DNA of 64,000 nucleotides, taken from the NCBI RefSeq assembly GCF_023509035.1, contig NZ_CP075583.1, positions 6,198,331-6,262,330 on the forward strand. The letters are read 5' to 3'. Positions 21,966 to 30,232 of this stretch are shown piece after piece. Each line of letters starts with the position of its first letter. Within the stretch, counting starts at the first letter, position 1. This DNA is from Janthinobacterium lividum (lineage in GTDB: Bacteria > Pseudomonadota > Gammaproteobacteria > Burkholderiales > Burkholderiaceae_D). The position numbers and the translations under genes are program-made. Below the pieces are notes generated by a model. The model did no database searches. It saw nothing but the letters and a program-made list of their open reading frames with translations, and had not been told where the DNA came from.

Positions 21966-22018
21966 GACCTTCTCCTTGGGATGGGCTGCCGCGGCGCCAA
22001 GATCGTTTTTGACGAAGC

Positions 22019-22135
22019 GTAAAATAATTTACCAGTTGGCAAAAAGCTGATGTAATAATAGACAGGCCACCCCCAATGGCACAGATACACAAACGGTAAA
22101 GTATCCCAACCGTACAGGTCGAAAAATCAGTACAG
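22019..22135. promoter_or_regulatory. Divergent control region between transaminase and MocR genes
   Basis: This 199-base gap holds a palindrome GTAAA-ATAA-TTTAC (22019-22032) near the transaminase side and two direct repeats GTACAG (22112-22117 and 22130-22135) on the MocR side. Direct repeats in a divergent promoter are typical MocR binding sites. The 18-base repeat period is nearly two helical turns, so both copies face roughly the same side of the DNA. Confidence 0.5.
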
Positions 22136-22164
22136 TTTTGTGCAAGGCAGCATAAGGAGCCACC

Positions 22165-23634
22165 GTGAAGCACAGCGACAGCACAGACGATGCCCCGGAG
22201 CAAGCCAGTGGCTGGCCCGTGCTGGACATCGACCGCCAGAAAAAGGGCGGCCTCGTCGAGCAGATCGTCATCGCCATCAGCGTCATGGTGGGCAGCCGCG
22301 CCCTGCGCATCGGCACGCGGATGCCGTCCGTGCGCCAGTTCGCCCGGTGCAATGGCGTGTCGACGTTCACCGTCGTCGAATCGTATGACCGCCTGGTCAA
22401 TCTGGGCCTGCTGTCGTCGCGGCGCGGTTCCGGCTATTTCGTCGCGCGCCACGATATCGCCGCCTCACCGCAAGCGGCGCTCATTGCCAACACCCTTGCC
22501 AGCCCCACCGCCATCGACGCCCTCACGCCGGACCTGTATTCGGGCGTGTCCGATGCCCTGCCCGTGGGTGCGGGCTGGCTGCCGCCCGAGATGTATGGCG
22601 AAGCGACCGTGCTCGATGCTGTGCGCCAGGCCATGCGCATACCCGCCAGCCGCCTGCGCGGCTATGGCCACCCGCTGGGCTTTGCCTCGCTGCGCCAGCA
22701 CCTGGCCGCCAGCCTGTCGGAAGAGCTGTTCCAGGTGGAAGCGGACCAGGTCTTGCTGACGCACGGCGCCACGCACGCCTTCGATTTGATCCTGCGCAGC
22801 CTGACCAAGCCGGGCGACACGGTGCTGGTGGAAGACCCCGGCTACAGCAATCTGCAGTCGCTGATCCGCCACCACGGCTGCATCCCCGTCGGCGTCAACC
22901 GCAGCGAAGCGGGCCTGGACCTCGACGCGTTGGCCAGCGAGGCCGCGCGCACCCAGCCCAAGCTGATGTTCGTCAACACGGTGCTGCAAAATCCGCTCGG
23001 TACCTCGCTCAGCCAGGCGCAAACGCACCGCCTGCTGGCACTGGCCGAACAATTCGATTTCTGGCTGGTGGAAGACGATATCTACCGCGAACTGGCGGCG
23101 CGCGGCGAAGCCTCGCTGGCGGCCATGGATGGCTTGCGCCGCGTGATCCGCGTGGGCAGTTTTTCCAAGACCCTGTCGCCGGTGCTGCGCGTGGGGTCGA
23201 TTTGCGCCTCGCCACCGCTGGTGGCCGAGCTGGTGCGCGTGAAAATGCTGGCGGGACTGACCACGTCGGAAATCAACGAGCGCGCCGTCTACCACGCCAT
23301 CTCCGCGCGGCCCTACAAACGCATGGTGGAACGCCTGGTGGCGCAGCTCGATGCGGCCCGCGAACGCAGCATCGACTGCCTGGCGCAGGCGGGCATGGCG
23401 CCCGTGGCGCGGCCCCGTGGCGGCATGTTCGTCAGCGCCGGCTGGCCCGACCTGCAGACGCCGGAATGGAATGGCAAGATCATCGCCGACATGGCCTTGA
23501 AGGCCGGCATCCTGCTGTCGCCAAACGAATTTTTCATGCTGCGCGCGCCCGAGACGGTGTGGTTCCGCTTCAACGTGGCCTACACCGATACCCCCGTGCT
23601 GCAGACCTTCCTGCAATCGATCCGCCCACGCTAA
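22165..23634 (+). CDS. MocR-type regulator (GntR helix-turn-helix plus aminotransferase domain)
   Basis: A 489-residue MocR/PdxR-type regulator. It has an N-terminal GntR winged helix (MPSVRQFARCNGVSTFTVVE) and a fold-type-I aminotransferase domain with the PLP lysine in VGSFSKTLSPVLRVG. It starts with GTG at 22165, preceded by AAGGAG. It is divergent from the beta-alanine aminotransferase operon and probably senses beta-alanine or a related amine through the PLP domain, as known MocR proteins sense GABA, taurine or pyridoxal. It is followed after 10 bases by a TetR gene, so two pyrimidine-pathway regulators may be co-transcribed. Confidence 0.88.
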   Translation: MKHSDSTDDAPEQASGWPVLDIDRQKKGGLVEQIVIAISVMVGSRALRIGTRMPSVRQFARCNGVSTFTVVESYDRLVNLGLLSSRRGSGYFVARHDIAASPQAALIANTLASPTAIDALTPDLYSGVSDALPVGAGWLPPEMYGEATVLDAVRQAMRIPASRLRGYGHPLGFASLRQHLAASLSEELFQVEADQVLLTHGATHAFDLILRSLTKPGDTVLVEDPGYSNLQSLIRHHGCIPVGVNRSEAGLDLDALASEAARTQPKLMFVNTVLQNPLGTSLSQAQTHRLLALAEQFDFWLVEDDIYRELAARGEASLAAMDGLRRVIRVGSFSKTLSPVLRVGSICASPPLVAELVRVKMLAGLTTSEINERAVYHAISARPYKRMVERLVAQLDAARERSIDCLAQAGMAPVARPRGGMFVSAGWPDLQTPEWNGKIIADMALKAGILLSPNEFFMLRAPETVWFRFNVAYTDTPVLQTFLQSIRPR

Positions 23635-23644
23635 AGAACCCGCC

Positions 23645-24322
23645 ATGGCCAGCGAAAAATCCCCTGCCCTTCCCGCGAAAAATGCCTGCGGCCGGCGCCT
23701 GCAAAACCGCGATCGCCTGGAGGCGGATATCCTGGAGCAAGCCGTGCGCGCGTTCGCGGAAAGCGGCTATGAGGGCGCGTCGATCGCCACCATCGCCGAG
23801 CGGGCCGGCCTGTCGAAGCAAAACCTGATGTATTACTTCCCATCCAAACAGCTGCTGTACCAGCGCGTGCTCGACGACGTGCTCGACGACTGGCTGGCGC
23901 GCATGGAGTCGCTGGCCAACGAACACGACGAACCGCGCGACGTGCTGCGCGCGTATATCGGCGCCAAGCTGCGTTTTTCGCGCGAACAGCCATGGGCTTC
24001 GCGCGTGTATGCGCTGGAAGTGATCAATGGCGCGCCCCTGTACGGCGCGCAGATACGCGACAGGGTCGTGCCCCTGCTGCGCAAGGATATCGCCGTCTTC
24101 GAAGCCTGGATCGCCGCCGGCAGGATCGCGCCCGTCAACGCCACGCACCTGATGTTCGCCATCTGGGCCATGACGCAATCGTATGCGGATTTTTCGGCGC
24201 AGATGGCCCTGGTGCTGGAACGCAAGCAGCTCACGCGCAAGGATTACGAGGATGCCGAAATCCTGCTCACGCACATGGTGCAGGCGGCCATCGCCCTGCC
24301 TGCGGCGGCGCCTGGCACGTGA
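23645..24322 (+). CDS. TetR-family regulator, RutR-like
   Basis: A 225-residue TetR regulator. The helix-turn-helix is at residues 25 to 70 (YEGASIATIAERAGLSKQNLMYYFPSKQ). The C-terminal effector domain has the WIAAGRI and HLMFAIWAMTQSYADF pattern seen in the RutR (YcdC) subgroup, whose effector in Escherichia coli is uracil. It is only 10 bases downstream of the MocR gene and sits beside the complete uracil catabolic operon. A palindrome with RutR-box geometry lies in the promoter of the NCS1 permease operon at 16356-16371. Direct evidence for uracil binding is not available from sequence. Confidence 0.8.
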   Translation: MASEKSPALPAKNACGRRLQNRDRLEADILEQAVRAFAESGYEGASIATIAERAGLSKQNLMYYFPSKQLLYQRVLDDVLDDWLARMESLANEHDEPRDVLRAYIGAKLRFSREQPWASRVYALEVINGAPLYGAQIRDRVVPLLRKDIAVFEAWIAAGRIAPVNATHLMFAIWAMTQSYADFSAQMALVLERKQLTRKDYEDAEILLTHMVQAAIALPAAAPGT

Positions 24323-24413
24323 TGAAATTTCCAATGAACAAACGAGCAGTGATAGCATGGCGCGCTGGAGCGTTTGCAATGGCGGCGCAATATCGACAGG
24401 ATAAGGAACAGGC

Positions 24414-24929
24414 ATGAAACAATGGTCATCGGCGCGCACCGCGTCATTGCTGGGCAAAGCTGCCTGCGCGGCGCTGCTGGCAGTGGCAAGCGCGGCACAG
24501 GCGCAGACAGTCGGCATGATAGACAACCAGCCGCTGAGCGAAACCTGGCTCAACGCGGGCTTTTATTCGTATCACTTTCAGCGCGACAAGAACCTGAACG
24601 ACAGCAATCCGGGCCTGGGCGCCGAGTACCGCTTCTCCACCGTCGCGTCGGTCACGGCCGGGCGCTTCTACAATAGCGACCGCGCCTACTCGAACTACCT
24701 GGGTGTGTACTACCAGCCGATCAAGGTGGGCCCGCTGCGCGTCGGCGCCGTCGTTGGCGGCTTCAGCGGCTATCCGAAAATGCGCGATGGCGGCTGGTTC
24801 CCGGCCCTGGTGCCCACCATCAGCTATGAATACCAGCGCGTGGGCGTGAATATCGCCATCGTGCCGTCCTACAAGGATCGCCTGTATGGCGCCCTCAGTT
24901 TCCAGCTGAAACTCAAGGTGTTCGAATAG
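24414..24929 (+). CDS. Exported outer-membrane beta-barrel protein, PagP-like
   Basis: A 171-residue exported protein. A signal peptide ends near residue 30 (AVASAAQA). The mature part shows alternating hydrophobic and aromatic strands (LNAGFYSYHFQ, NYLGVYYQPIKVG, VGVNIAIVP) and ends in LKLKVFE, as in small eight-stranded outer-membrane barrels. The segment after the signal resembles PagP-type lipid A acyltransferases, but I do not see their full catalytic set and would not assign that activity. It is preceded by AAGGAACAGGC. It sits between regulators and metabolic genes with no obvious functional tie. Confidence 0.6.
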   Translation: MKQWSSARTASLLGKAACAALLAVASAAQAQTVGMIDNQPLSETWLNAGFYSYHFQRDKNLNDSNPGLGAEYRFSTVASVTAGRFYNSDRAYSNYLGVYYQPIKVGPLRVGAVVGGFSGYPKMRDGGWFPALVPTISYEYQRVGVNIAIVPSYKDRLYGALSFQLKLKVFE

Positions 24930-25071
24930 CCGTTTGTCCCTGCCTGTCGCCGTTCGGTCCGCCATTCCTGCCATTCGTCGCATACGCGATACCCGGCAGC
25001 AAGGTTTTACCTATAGTGGATTCATCGCCAGCATGCATACGGCAGCGGCACCCACACGACAGGAGAACGGC

Positions 25072-25341
25072 ATGAAAGACATCAATTCGGCACCGGGCAG
25101 CACTTCCTTCAGCGCTTTCTGGAACGAGCTGTGCGCTTATACGCGCCAGGGCATGGCCGCCTTGCGCGCCATGCCCTGGCCCATGCTGCTGGCGTGCTGC
25201 CTGGGTCTGGCGTTCCTGATCACCATCTTGCCGCTGGCCATCATGCTGTTTGCCCTCGTCATGCTGCTGAAATGGGCAAGCAACAGCGACGATGCCAGCG
25301 CGGACGAGAAAACGCCGGGTTCGCAGCAGTCGCCGCAATAA
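25072..25341 (+). CDS. Small single-span membrane protein, unknown function
   Basis: An 89-residue protein with a long central hydrophobic stretch (LLACCLGLAFLITILPLAIM and beyond), probably one long or two short membrane segments, and a polar tail rich in Ser, Asp and Gln. The start at 25072 follows AGGAGAACGGC, a good ribosome-binding site; the longer upstream reading has none. I do not recognise the family. It lies alone between the barrel protein and a VOC-family gene, on the same strand as both. Confidence 0.55.
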   Translation: MKDINSAPGSTSFSAFWNELCAYTRQGMAALRAMPWPMLLACCLGLAFLITILPLAIMLFALVMLLKWASNSDDASADEKTPGSQQSPQ

Positions 25342-25377
25342 AAATTTGCGTCGTGGCAAGAGTGCAATGAATGTTCT

Positions 25378-25491
25378 ATGGCACTATGGATGGGCGCGGC
25401 ACTGACGGACATCAAACCCATCTCGATGGAGGGCTTTGAGACGGAACGCTATGCCGTATCCATGATCGAAGCTACTCCCCCACAGCCATAG
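25378..25491 (+). CDS. Possible 37-residue small ORF
   Basis: A short frame from ATG at 25378 to TAG at 25491 encodes 37 residues with no recognisable domain. Its stop codon overlaps the AGGAG ribosome-binding site of the following VOC gene, an arrangement that sometimes marks a leader peptide. There is no convincing ribosome-binding site of its own. It could equally be chance; it is recorded because the 160-base gap otherwise contains nothing I can name. Confidence 0.2.
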   Translation: MALWMGAALTDIKPISMEGFETERYAVSMIEATPPQP

Positions 25492-25501
25492 GAGTTTTCT
25501 G

Positions 25502-25924
25502 ATGACCACGACAGCAAAAGCTACAGCAGCTACGACCATTCCTTGCCTGCGCTACCGCGACGCGCCCGCCGCCATCGAATGGCTGTGCAAGGCGCTAGGT
25601 TTTGAAAAACAATTAATCGTGCCTGACGGCAACGGTGGCGTCGCCCATGCGCAATTGAGCTTTGGCAATGGCATGGTCATGGTGGCGCCGGCCCTCGACA
25701 GCGACTATGGCCGCCTGATGAAACTGCCTGGCGACATCGGCGGCGCCAACACGCAAAACTGCTACCTGGTCGTCAGCGATGCCGACGCCGTCTACCGCAG
25801 CGCGCGCGAAGCCGGCGCCGAGATCGTGCTCGACATCAAGGATGAAGATTACGGCGGACGGGGCTTTACCTGCCGCGACCCGGAAGGCCATATCTGGAGC
25901 TTGGGCACCTACGATCCATGGTAA
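25502..25924 (+). CDS. VOC-family (glyoxalase/bleomycin-resistance fold) protein
   Basis: A 140-residue single-domain VOC protein. The PhnB-like features are the opening IPCLRYRDAPAAIEWLCKALGF and the closing RDPEGHIWSLGTYDPW, which contains the metal-ligand histidine region. Such proteins act as small metalloenzymes or binding proteins, and the substrate is not readable. It has AGGAG seven bases upstream. Its stop overlaps the first alternative start of the dipeptidase gene, so the two are probably co-translated. Confidence 0.8.
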   Translation: MTTTAKATAATTIPCLRYRDAPAAIEWLCKALGFEKQLIVPDGNGGVAHAQLSFGNGMVMVAPALDSDYGRLMKLPGDIGGANTQNCYLVVSDADAVYRSAREAGAEIVLDIKDEDYGGRGFTCRDPEGHIWSLGTYDPW

Positions 25925-25935
25925 AACGGAGAACA

Positions 25936-27099
25936 ATGATTATCAGTACCTTCGCCGCCGCCAGCCTTGCGCTGATCGGCGGCTTCCTGTCCGCTCCCGT
26001 CCTCGTCGACGAGCACCTCAACCGCGTCCATCCTCCGTCCGGCAAGTCGCCATCGACTGCCACTGTGGCCCTGCACCAGAGCCTGTGGATCGCCGACCTG
26101 CACGCAGACAGCCTGCTGTGGCAACGCAATCTGAACCGCGACAGTCAGCGCGGGCATGTCGACTTTCCCCGCCTGCAGCGGGCCAACGTGGCGCTGCAAG
26201 CCTTTTCCGTCGTCACCAAGACGCCGCGCAAGATGAATATCGAGCGCAATGGCAGCGACACGGACAACATCACGGCGCTGGTGGTGGCGCAAGGCTTGCC
26301 GCCCGCCACCTGGAACAGCCTGTTGGCGCGCGCCACCTACCAGGCCGACGAGCTGCGCCAGCAAGCGGCCAAGAGCCATGGCAAGGTCCGGGTCATCGGC
26401 AGCCGCGCCCAGCTGCGCAGTTTCATCGCCGCGCGCGAAAAGGACCCCGCCCTGCTGGCCGGCTGGCTGACACTGGAAGGCGCGCATGCGCTCGAAGGCA
26501 AGCTGGAAAATCTGGATACCTTGTACCAGGCCGGCTACCGCATGGCCGCGCCCACGCATTTCTTCGACACGGAACTCTCCGGTTCCCAGCATGGTTTGAA
26601 AAAGGGCGGCCTGACGCCGCTGGGCCGGCAATGGCTGCGCGCCATGGAGCAGCGCAAGATGATCGTCGACCTGGCACACGCCTCACCGGCCACCATCGAC
26701 GACGTGTTAACTTTGGCGAAACGCCCCGTTATGGTGTCGCACACGGGCGTGCGCGGCACCTGCGCCAATGGACGCAACCTGAGCGACGCACAATTGAAAC
26801 GCATCGCCGCCCAAGGTGGCCTGGTAGGCATCGGTTTCTGGAATACGGCCGTCTGCGGCAAGGACGTGGCATCCATCGCGCGCGCCATCAAGTACACGGT
26901 AAAACTGATCGGGGCGGAACACGTGGCCTATGGTTCGGACTTCGATGGCGCCGTCACCACGGCCATCGACGCCACCGGCTTGCCGCGCTTGACGCAGGCC
27001 CTGCTCGACGCAGGCTTGTCGGAAGCGCAGATCCGCCGCGTGGCGGGCGAAAACGTGCGCGACTTTTTACTGAAAAACCTGCCCGACGATGACGCCTAG
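25936..27099 (+). CDS. Membrane dipeptidase (peptidase family M19)
   Basis: A 387-residue M19 dipeptidase. It opens with a signal or membrane anchor (MIISTFAAASLALIGGF) and then the metal motif IADLHADSLLW (HxD). Further ligands lie in LTLEGAHAL (Glu), SHTGVRG (His) and YGSDFDG. The start at 25936 follows ACGGAG; an alternative ATG at 25918 overlaps the VOC stop but lacks a good site. The family cleaves dipeptides, often with D-residues, in the envelope. It ends one base before the convergent deaminase gene, so there is no terminator between the two operons. No link to nucleoside metabolism is evident. Confidence 0.88.
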   Translation: MIISTFAAASLALIGGFLSAPVLVDEHLNRVHPPSGKSPSTATVALHQSLWIADLHADSLLWQRNLNRDSQRGHVDFPRLQRANVALQAFSVVTKTPRKMNIERNGSDTDNITALVVAQGLPPATWNSLLARATYQADELRQQAAKSHGKVRVIGSRAQLRSFIAAREKDPALLAGWLTLEGAHALEGKLENLDTLYQAGYRMAAPTHFFDTELSGSQHGLKKGGLTPLGRQWLRAMEQRKMIVDLAHASPATIDDVLTLAKRPVMVSHTGVRGTCANGRNLSDAQLKRIAAQGGLVGIGFWNTAVCGKDVASIARAIKYTVKLIGAEHVAYGSDFDGAVTTAIDATGLPRLTQALLDAGLSEAQIRRVAGENVRDFLLKNLPDDDA

Positions 27100-27100
27100 A

Positions 27101-28311
<1,211 letters not shown>

Positions 28312-28321
28312 GCGGATCCTG

Positions 28322-28729
28322 TTACTTCATGTCCAGGTCGGAATTGCCGAAGCCGTGCGGCAGCAGCCAGCCCGCCGTCACTTCCATGACATCGTTTTTC
28401 AGGTTCGTCAGGATCACCGGCAGGTCGGCGCCGCCCATCTCGAACATCACCTGGCGGCAGGCGCCGCATGGCGAGATCGGTTCCGCCGTATCGCCCGTGA
28501 CGGCCAGCTTGGCGAAGTCGCCCGGCTTGCAGCCATGCGCGATGGCGCTGAAAAACGCCGTGCGCTCGGCGCAGTTGCACAGGCCATAGGCGGCATTTTC
28601 CACGTTACAGCCACGGAAGACGCGGCCATCCTTGCACAGCAGCGCCGCGCCCACCTTGAAACGCGAGTACGGCGCGTAGGCCAGTTCGCGGCCGGCGTTG
28701 GCTTCGGCGATCAGTTCTTGGTTGTTCAT
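28322..28729 (-). CDS. cdd: Cytidine deaminase
   Basis: A 135-residue cytidine deaminase of the small tetrameric class. The zinc and catalytic motifs are CAERTAF and PCGACRQV, with the substrate motif GCNVENAAYGLCNC before them. It converts cytidine and deoxycytidine to uridine and deoxyuridine, which feed the phosphorylase encoded upstream (deoA). It is in the deo operon between deoA and the second deaminase gene. The ribosome-binding site is weak (TTACAGAAAAA). A GGGGTCAG/CTGACCCC inverted repeat lies in the gap to deoA. Confidence 0.95.
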   Translation of the reverse strand: MNNQELIAEANAGRELAYAPYSRFKVGAALLCKDGRVFRGCNVENAAYGLCNCAERTAFFSAIAHGCKPGDFAKLAVTGDTAEPISPCGACRQVMFEMGGADLPVILTNLKNDVMEVTAGWLLPHGFGNSDLDMK

Positions 28730-28760
28730 TTTTTCTGTAATACCTTTGAAATCATTAAGG

Positions 28761-28828
28761 CTGGGGTCAGCCCCTCAATGCCGCTGAAACATAGCTCAGC
28801 GCTATCGCAAACGGAGGTCTGACCCCAG
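28761..28828. repeat. Inverted repeat CTGGGGTCAG / CTGACCCCAG (copy 1)
   Basis: Perfect 10-base arms at 28761-28770 and 28819-28828, separated by 48 bases, in the gap between deoA and cdd. A second copy of the same arms, with an 11-base loop, lies on the other side of deoA. They resemble intergenic REP-like repeats and could form an RNA hairpin that sets message stability or attenuates read-through. Confidence 0.7.
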
Positions 28829-28835
28829 TGTTGCT

Positions 28836-30158
28836 TTAGGGACGAATCGTACGGTAAATCACCGGCTTGGCCGCCAGGGCCACCGCGCTGATGGCATACG
28901 CGTCCTGGATTTCCTTGACGGCTTGCTGCGCCGCTGCTTCCGTGCGCGCATGCACCATGGCCAGCGGCTGGCCCACGGATACCTGCTCGCCCAGGCCCAC
29001 CAGATCCGTCAGGCCGACAGCGAAATCGATGCTGTCGGTCGGACGGCGGCGGCCACCGCCCAAGGCCACCACGGCCAGGCCGATGGCGCGGCAATCGCGC
29101 ACGTTGGCGTAACCGGACGACAGCGCTGGTGCCGGCACGACGAACGGCGCCTGCTCCAGGTGCCTGTCCGGATTCTCGACCAGGTCCGCCGGGCCGCCCA
29201 GGGCGGAGACCATGCGCGAGAAGCGCTCGACTGCTTCGCCCGAATCGAGGGCCGCCATCAATTTCACGCGCGCCTCCTCTTCGGTGGCAGCCAGGCCGCC
29301 CAGTACCAGCATCTCGGCGCACAGCGCCAGGGTAACTTCATGCAGGCGCGCTGGACGCGAACGGCCCGTCAGGTAATCCATGGCGCCGCGCACTTCCAGC
29401 GCATTGCCCGCGTACGGCGCCAGCGATTCGTTCATGTCCGTCAAAATCGCCGACGTCTGCATGCCCGCACCATTGCCGACGGCGACGATGCTCTCGGCCA
29501 GTTCCACCGATTTTTCGTAGGTCGGCATGAAGGCACCCGAGCCCACTTTGACGTCCATCACCAGCGCGTCCAGGCCGGCCGACAGCTTCTTCGACAGGAT
29601 GGAGCCGGTAATCATGGCCACCGATTCCACCGTGGCAGTGACGTCGCGGATGCTGTAGAAACGCTTGTCGGCCGGCGCCAGCTGCGCCGTCTGGCCGATG
29701 ATGGCCACGCCGATATCCTGCACCACCTTGCGGAACAATTCATTGTCCGGCACGGTGCAGTAACCGGGAATGGCGTCGAACTTGTCCAGCGTGCCGCCCG
29801 TGTGACCCAGGCCGCGGCCCGAGATCATCGGCACGTAGCCGCCGCATGCGGCGACCATGGGGCCCAGCAGCAGGGAGACGACGTCGCCCACGCCGCCCGT
29901 CGAGTGCTTGTCAACGATGGGGCCCGGCAGGTTCAGCGAGCGCCAGTCCAGCACCTGGCCGGAATCGCGCATGGCCAGGGTGAACGCCACGCGCTCGTCC
30001 ATGTTCATGTCGTTGAAATAGACGGCCATGCCCAGCGCCGCGATCTGGCCTTCGCTGACGCTGCCGTCAGTGATGCCGCGCACGAAAAACTGGATTTCTT
30101 CGGCGCTCAGCACGCCCTTGTCGCGCTTCTTGCGGATGATTTCTTGGGTTAACAACAT
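28836..30158 (-). CDS. deoA: Thymidine phosphorylase
   Basis: A 440-residue pyrimidine-nucleoside phosphorylase of the DeoA type. It cleaves thymidine and deoxyuridine to base and deoxyribose-1-phosphate. The N-terminal start [22 protein letters not shown], the phosphate-binding KHSTGGVGD motif and the active-site [14 protein letters not shown] motif are all present. The start follows GGAGTTATTCC. It is flanked on both sides by GGGGTCAG inverted repeats. Products go to DeoB and DeoC of the same operon, while released uracil or thymine can enter the PreTA pathway encoded at 12-22 kb. Confidence 0.97.
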   Translation of the reverse strand: MLLTQEIIRKKRDKGVLSAEEIQFFVRGITDGSVSEGQIAALGMAVYFNDMNMDERVAFTLAMRDSGQVLDWRSLNLPGPIVDKHSTGGVGDVVSLLLGPMVAACGGYVPMISGRGLGHTGGTLDKFDAIPGYCTVPDNELFRKVVQDIGVAIIGQTAQLAPADKRFYSIRDVTATVESVAMITGSILSKKLSAGLDALVMDVKVGSGAFMPTYEKSVELAESIVAVGNGAGMQTSAILTDMNESLAPYAGNALEVRGAMDYLTGRSRPARLHEVTLALCAEMLVLGGLAATEEEARVKLMAALDSGEAVERFSRMVSALGGPADLVENPDRHLEQAPFVVPAPALSSGYANVRDCRAIGLAVVALGGGRRRPTDSIDFAVGLTDLVGLGEQVSVGQPLAMVHARTEAAAQQAVKEIQDAYAISAVALAAKPVIYRTIRP

Positions 30159-30180
30159 GGAATAACTCCAATCATGAGAT

Positions 30181-30211
30181 CTGGGGTCAGTCCCTACGGC
30201 TCTGACCCCAG
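30181..30211. repeat. Inverted repeat CTGGGGTCAG / CTGACCCCAG (copy 2)
   Basis: Perfect 10-base arms at 30181-30190 and 30202-30211 with an 11-base loop, in the 74-base gap between the aldehyde dehydrogenase and deoA genes. The same arms occur in copy 1 beyond deoA. A compact hairpin here could act as an intercistronic processing or attenuation signal; there is no T-run, so it is not a standard terminator. Confidence 0.75.
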
Positions 30212-30232
30212 CTTTGCAACACTAGTTGCTCA

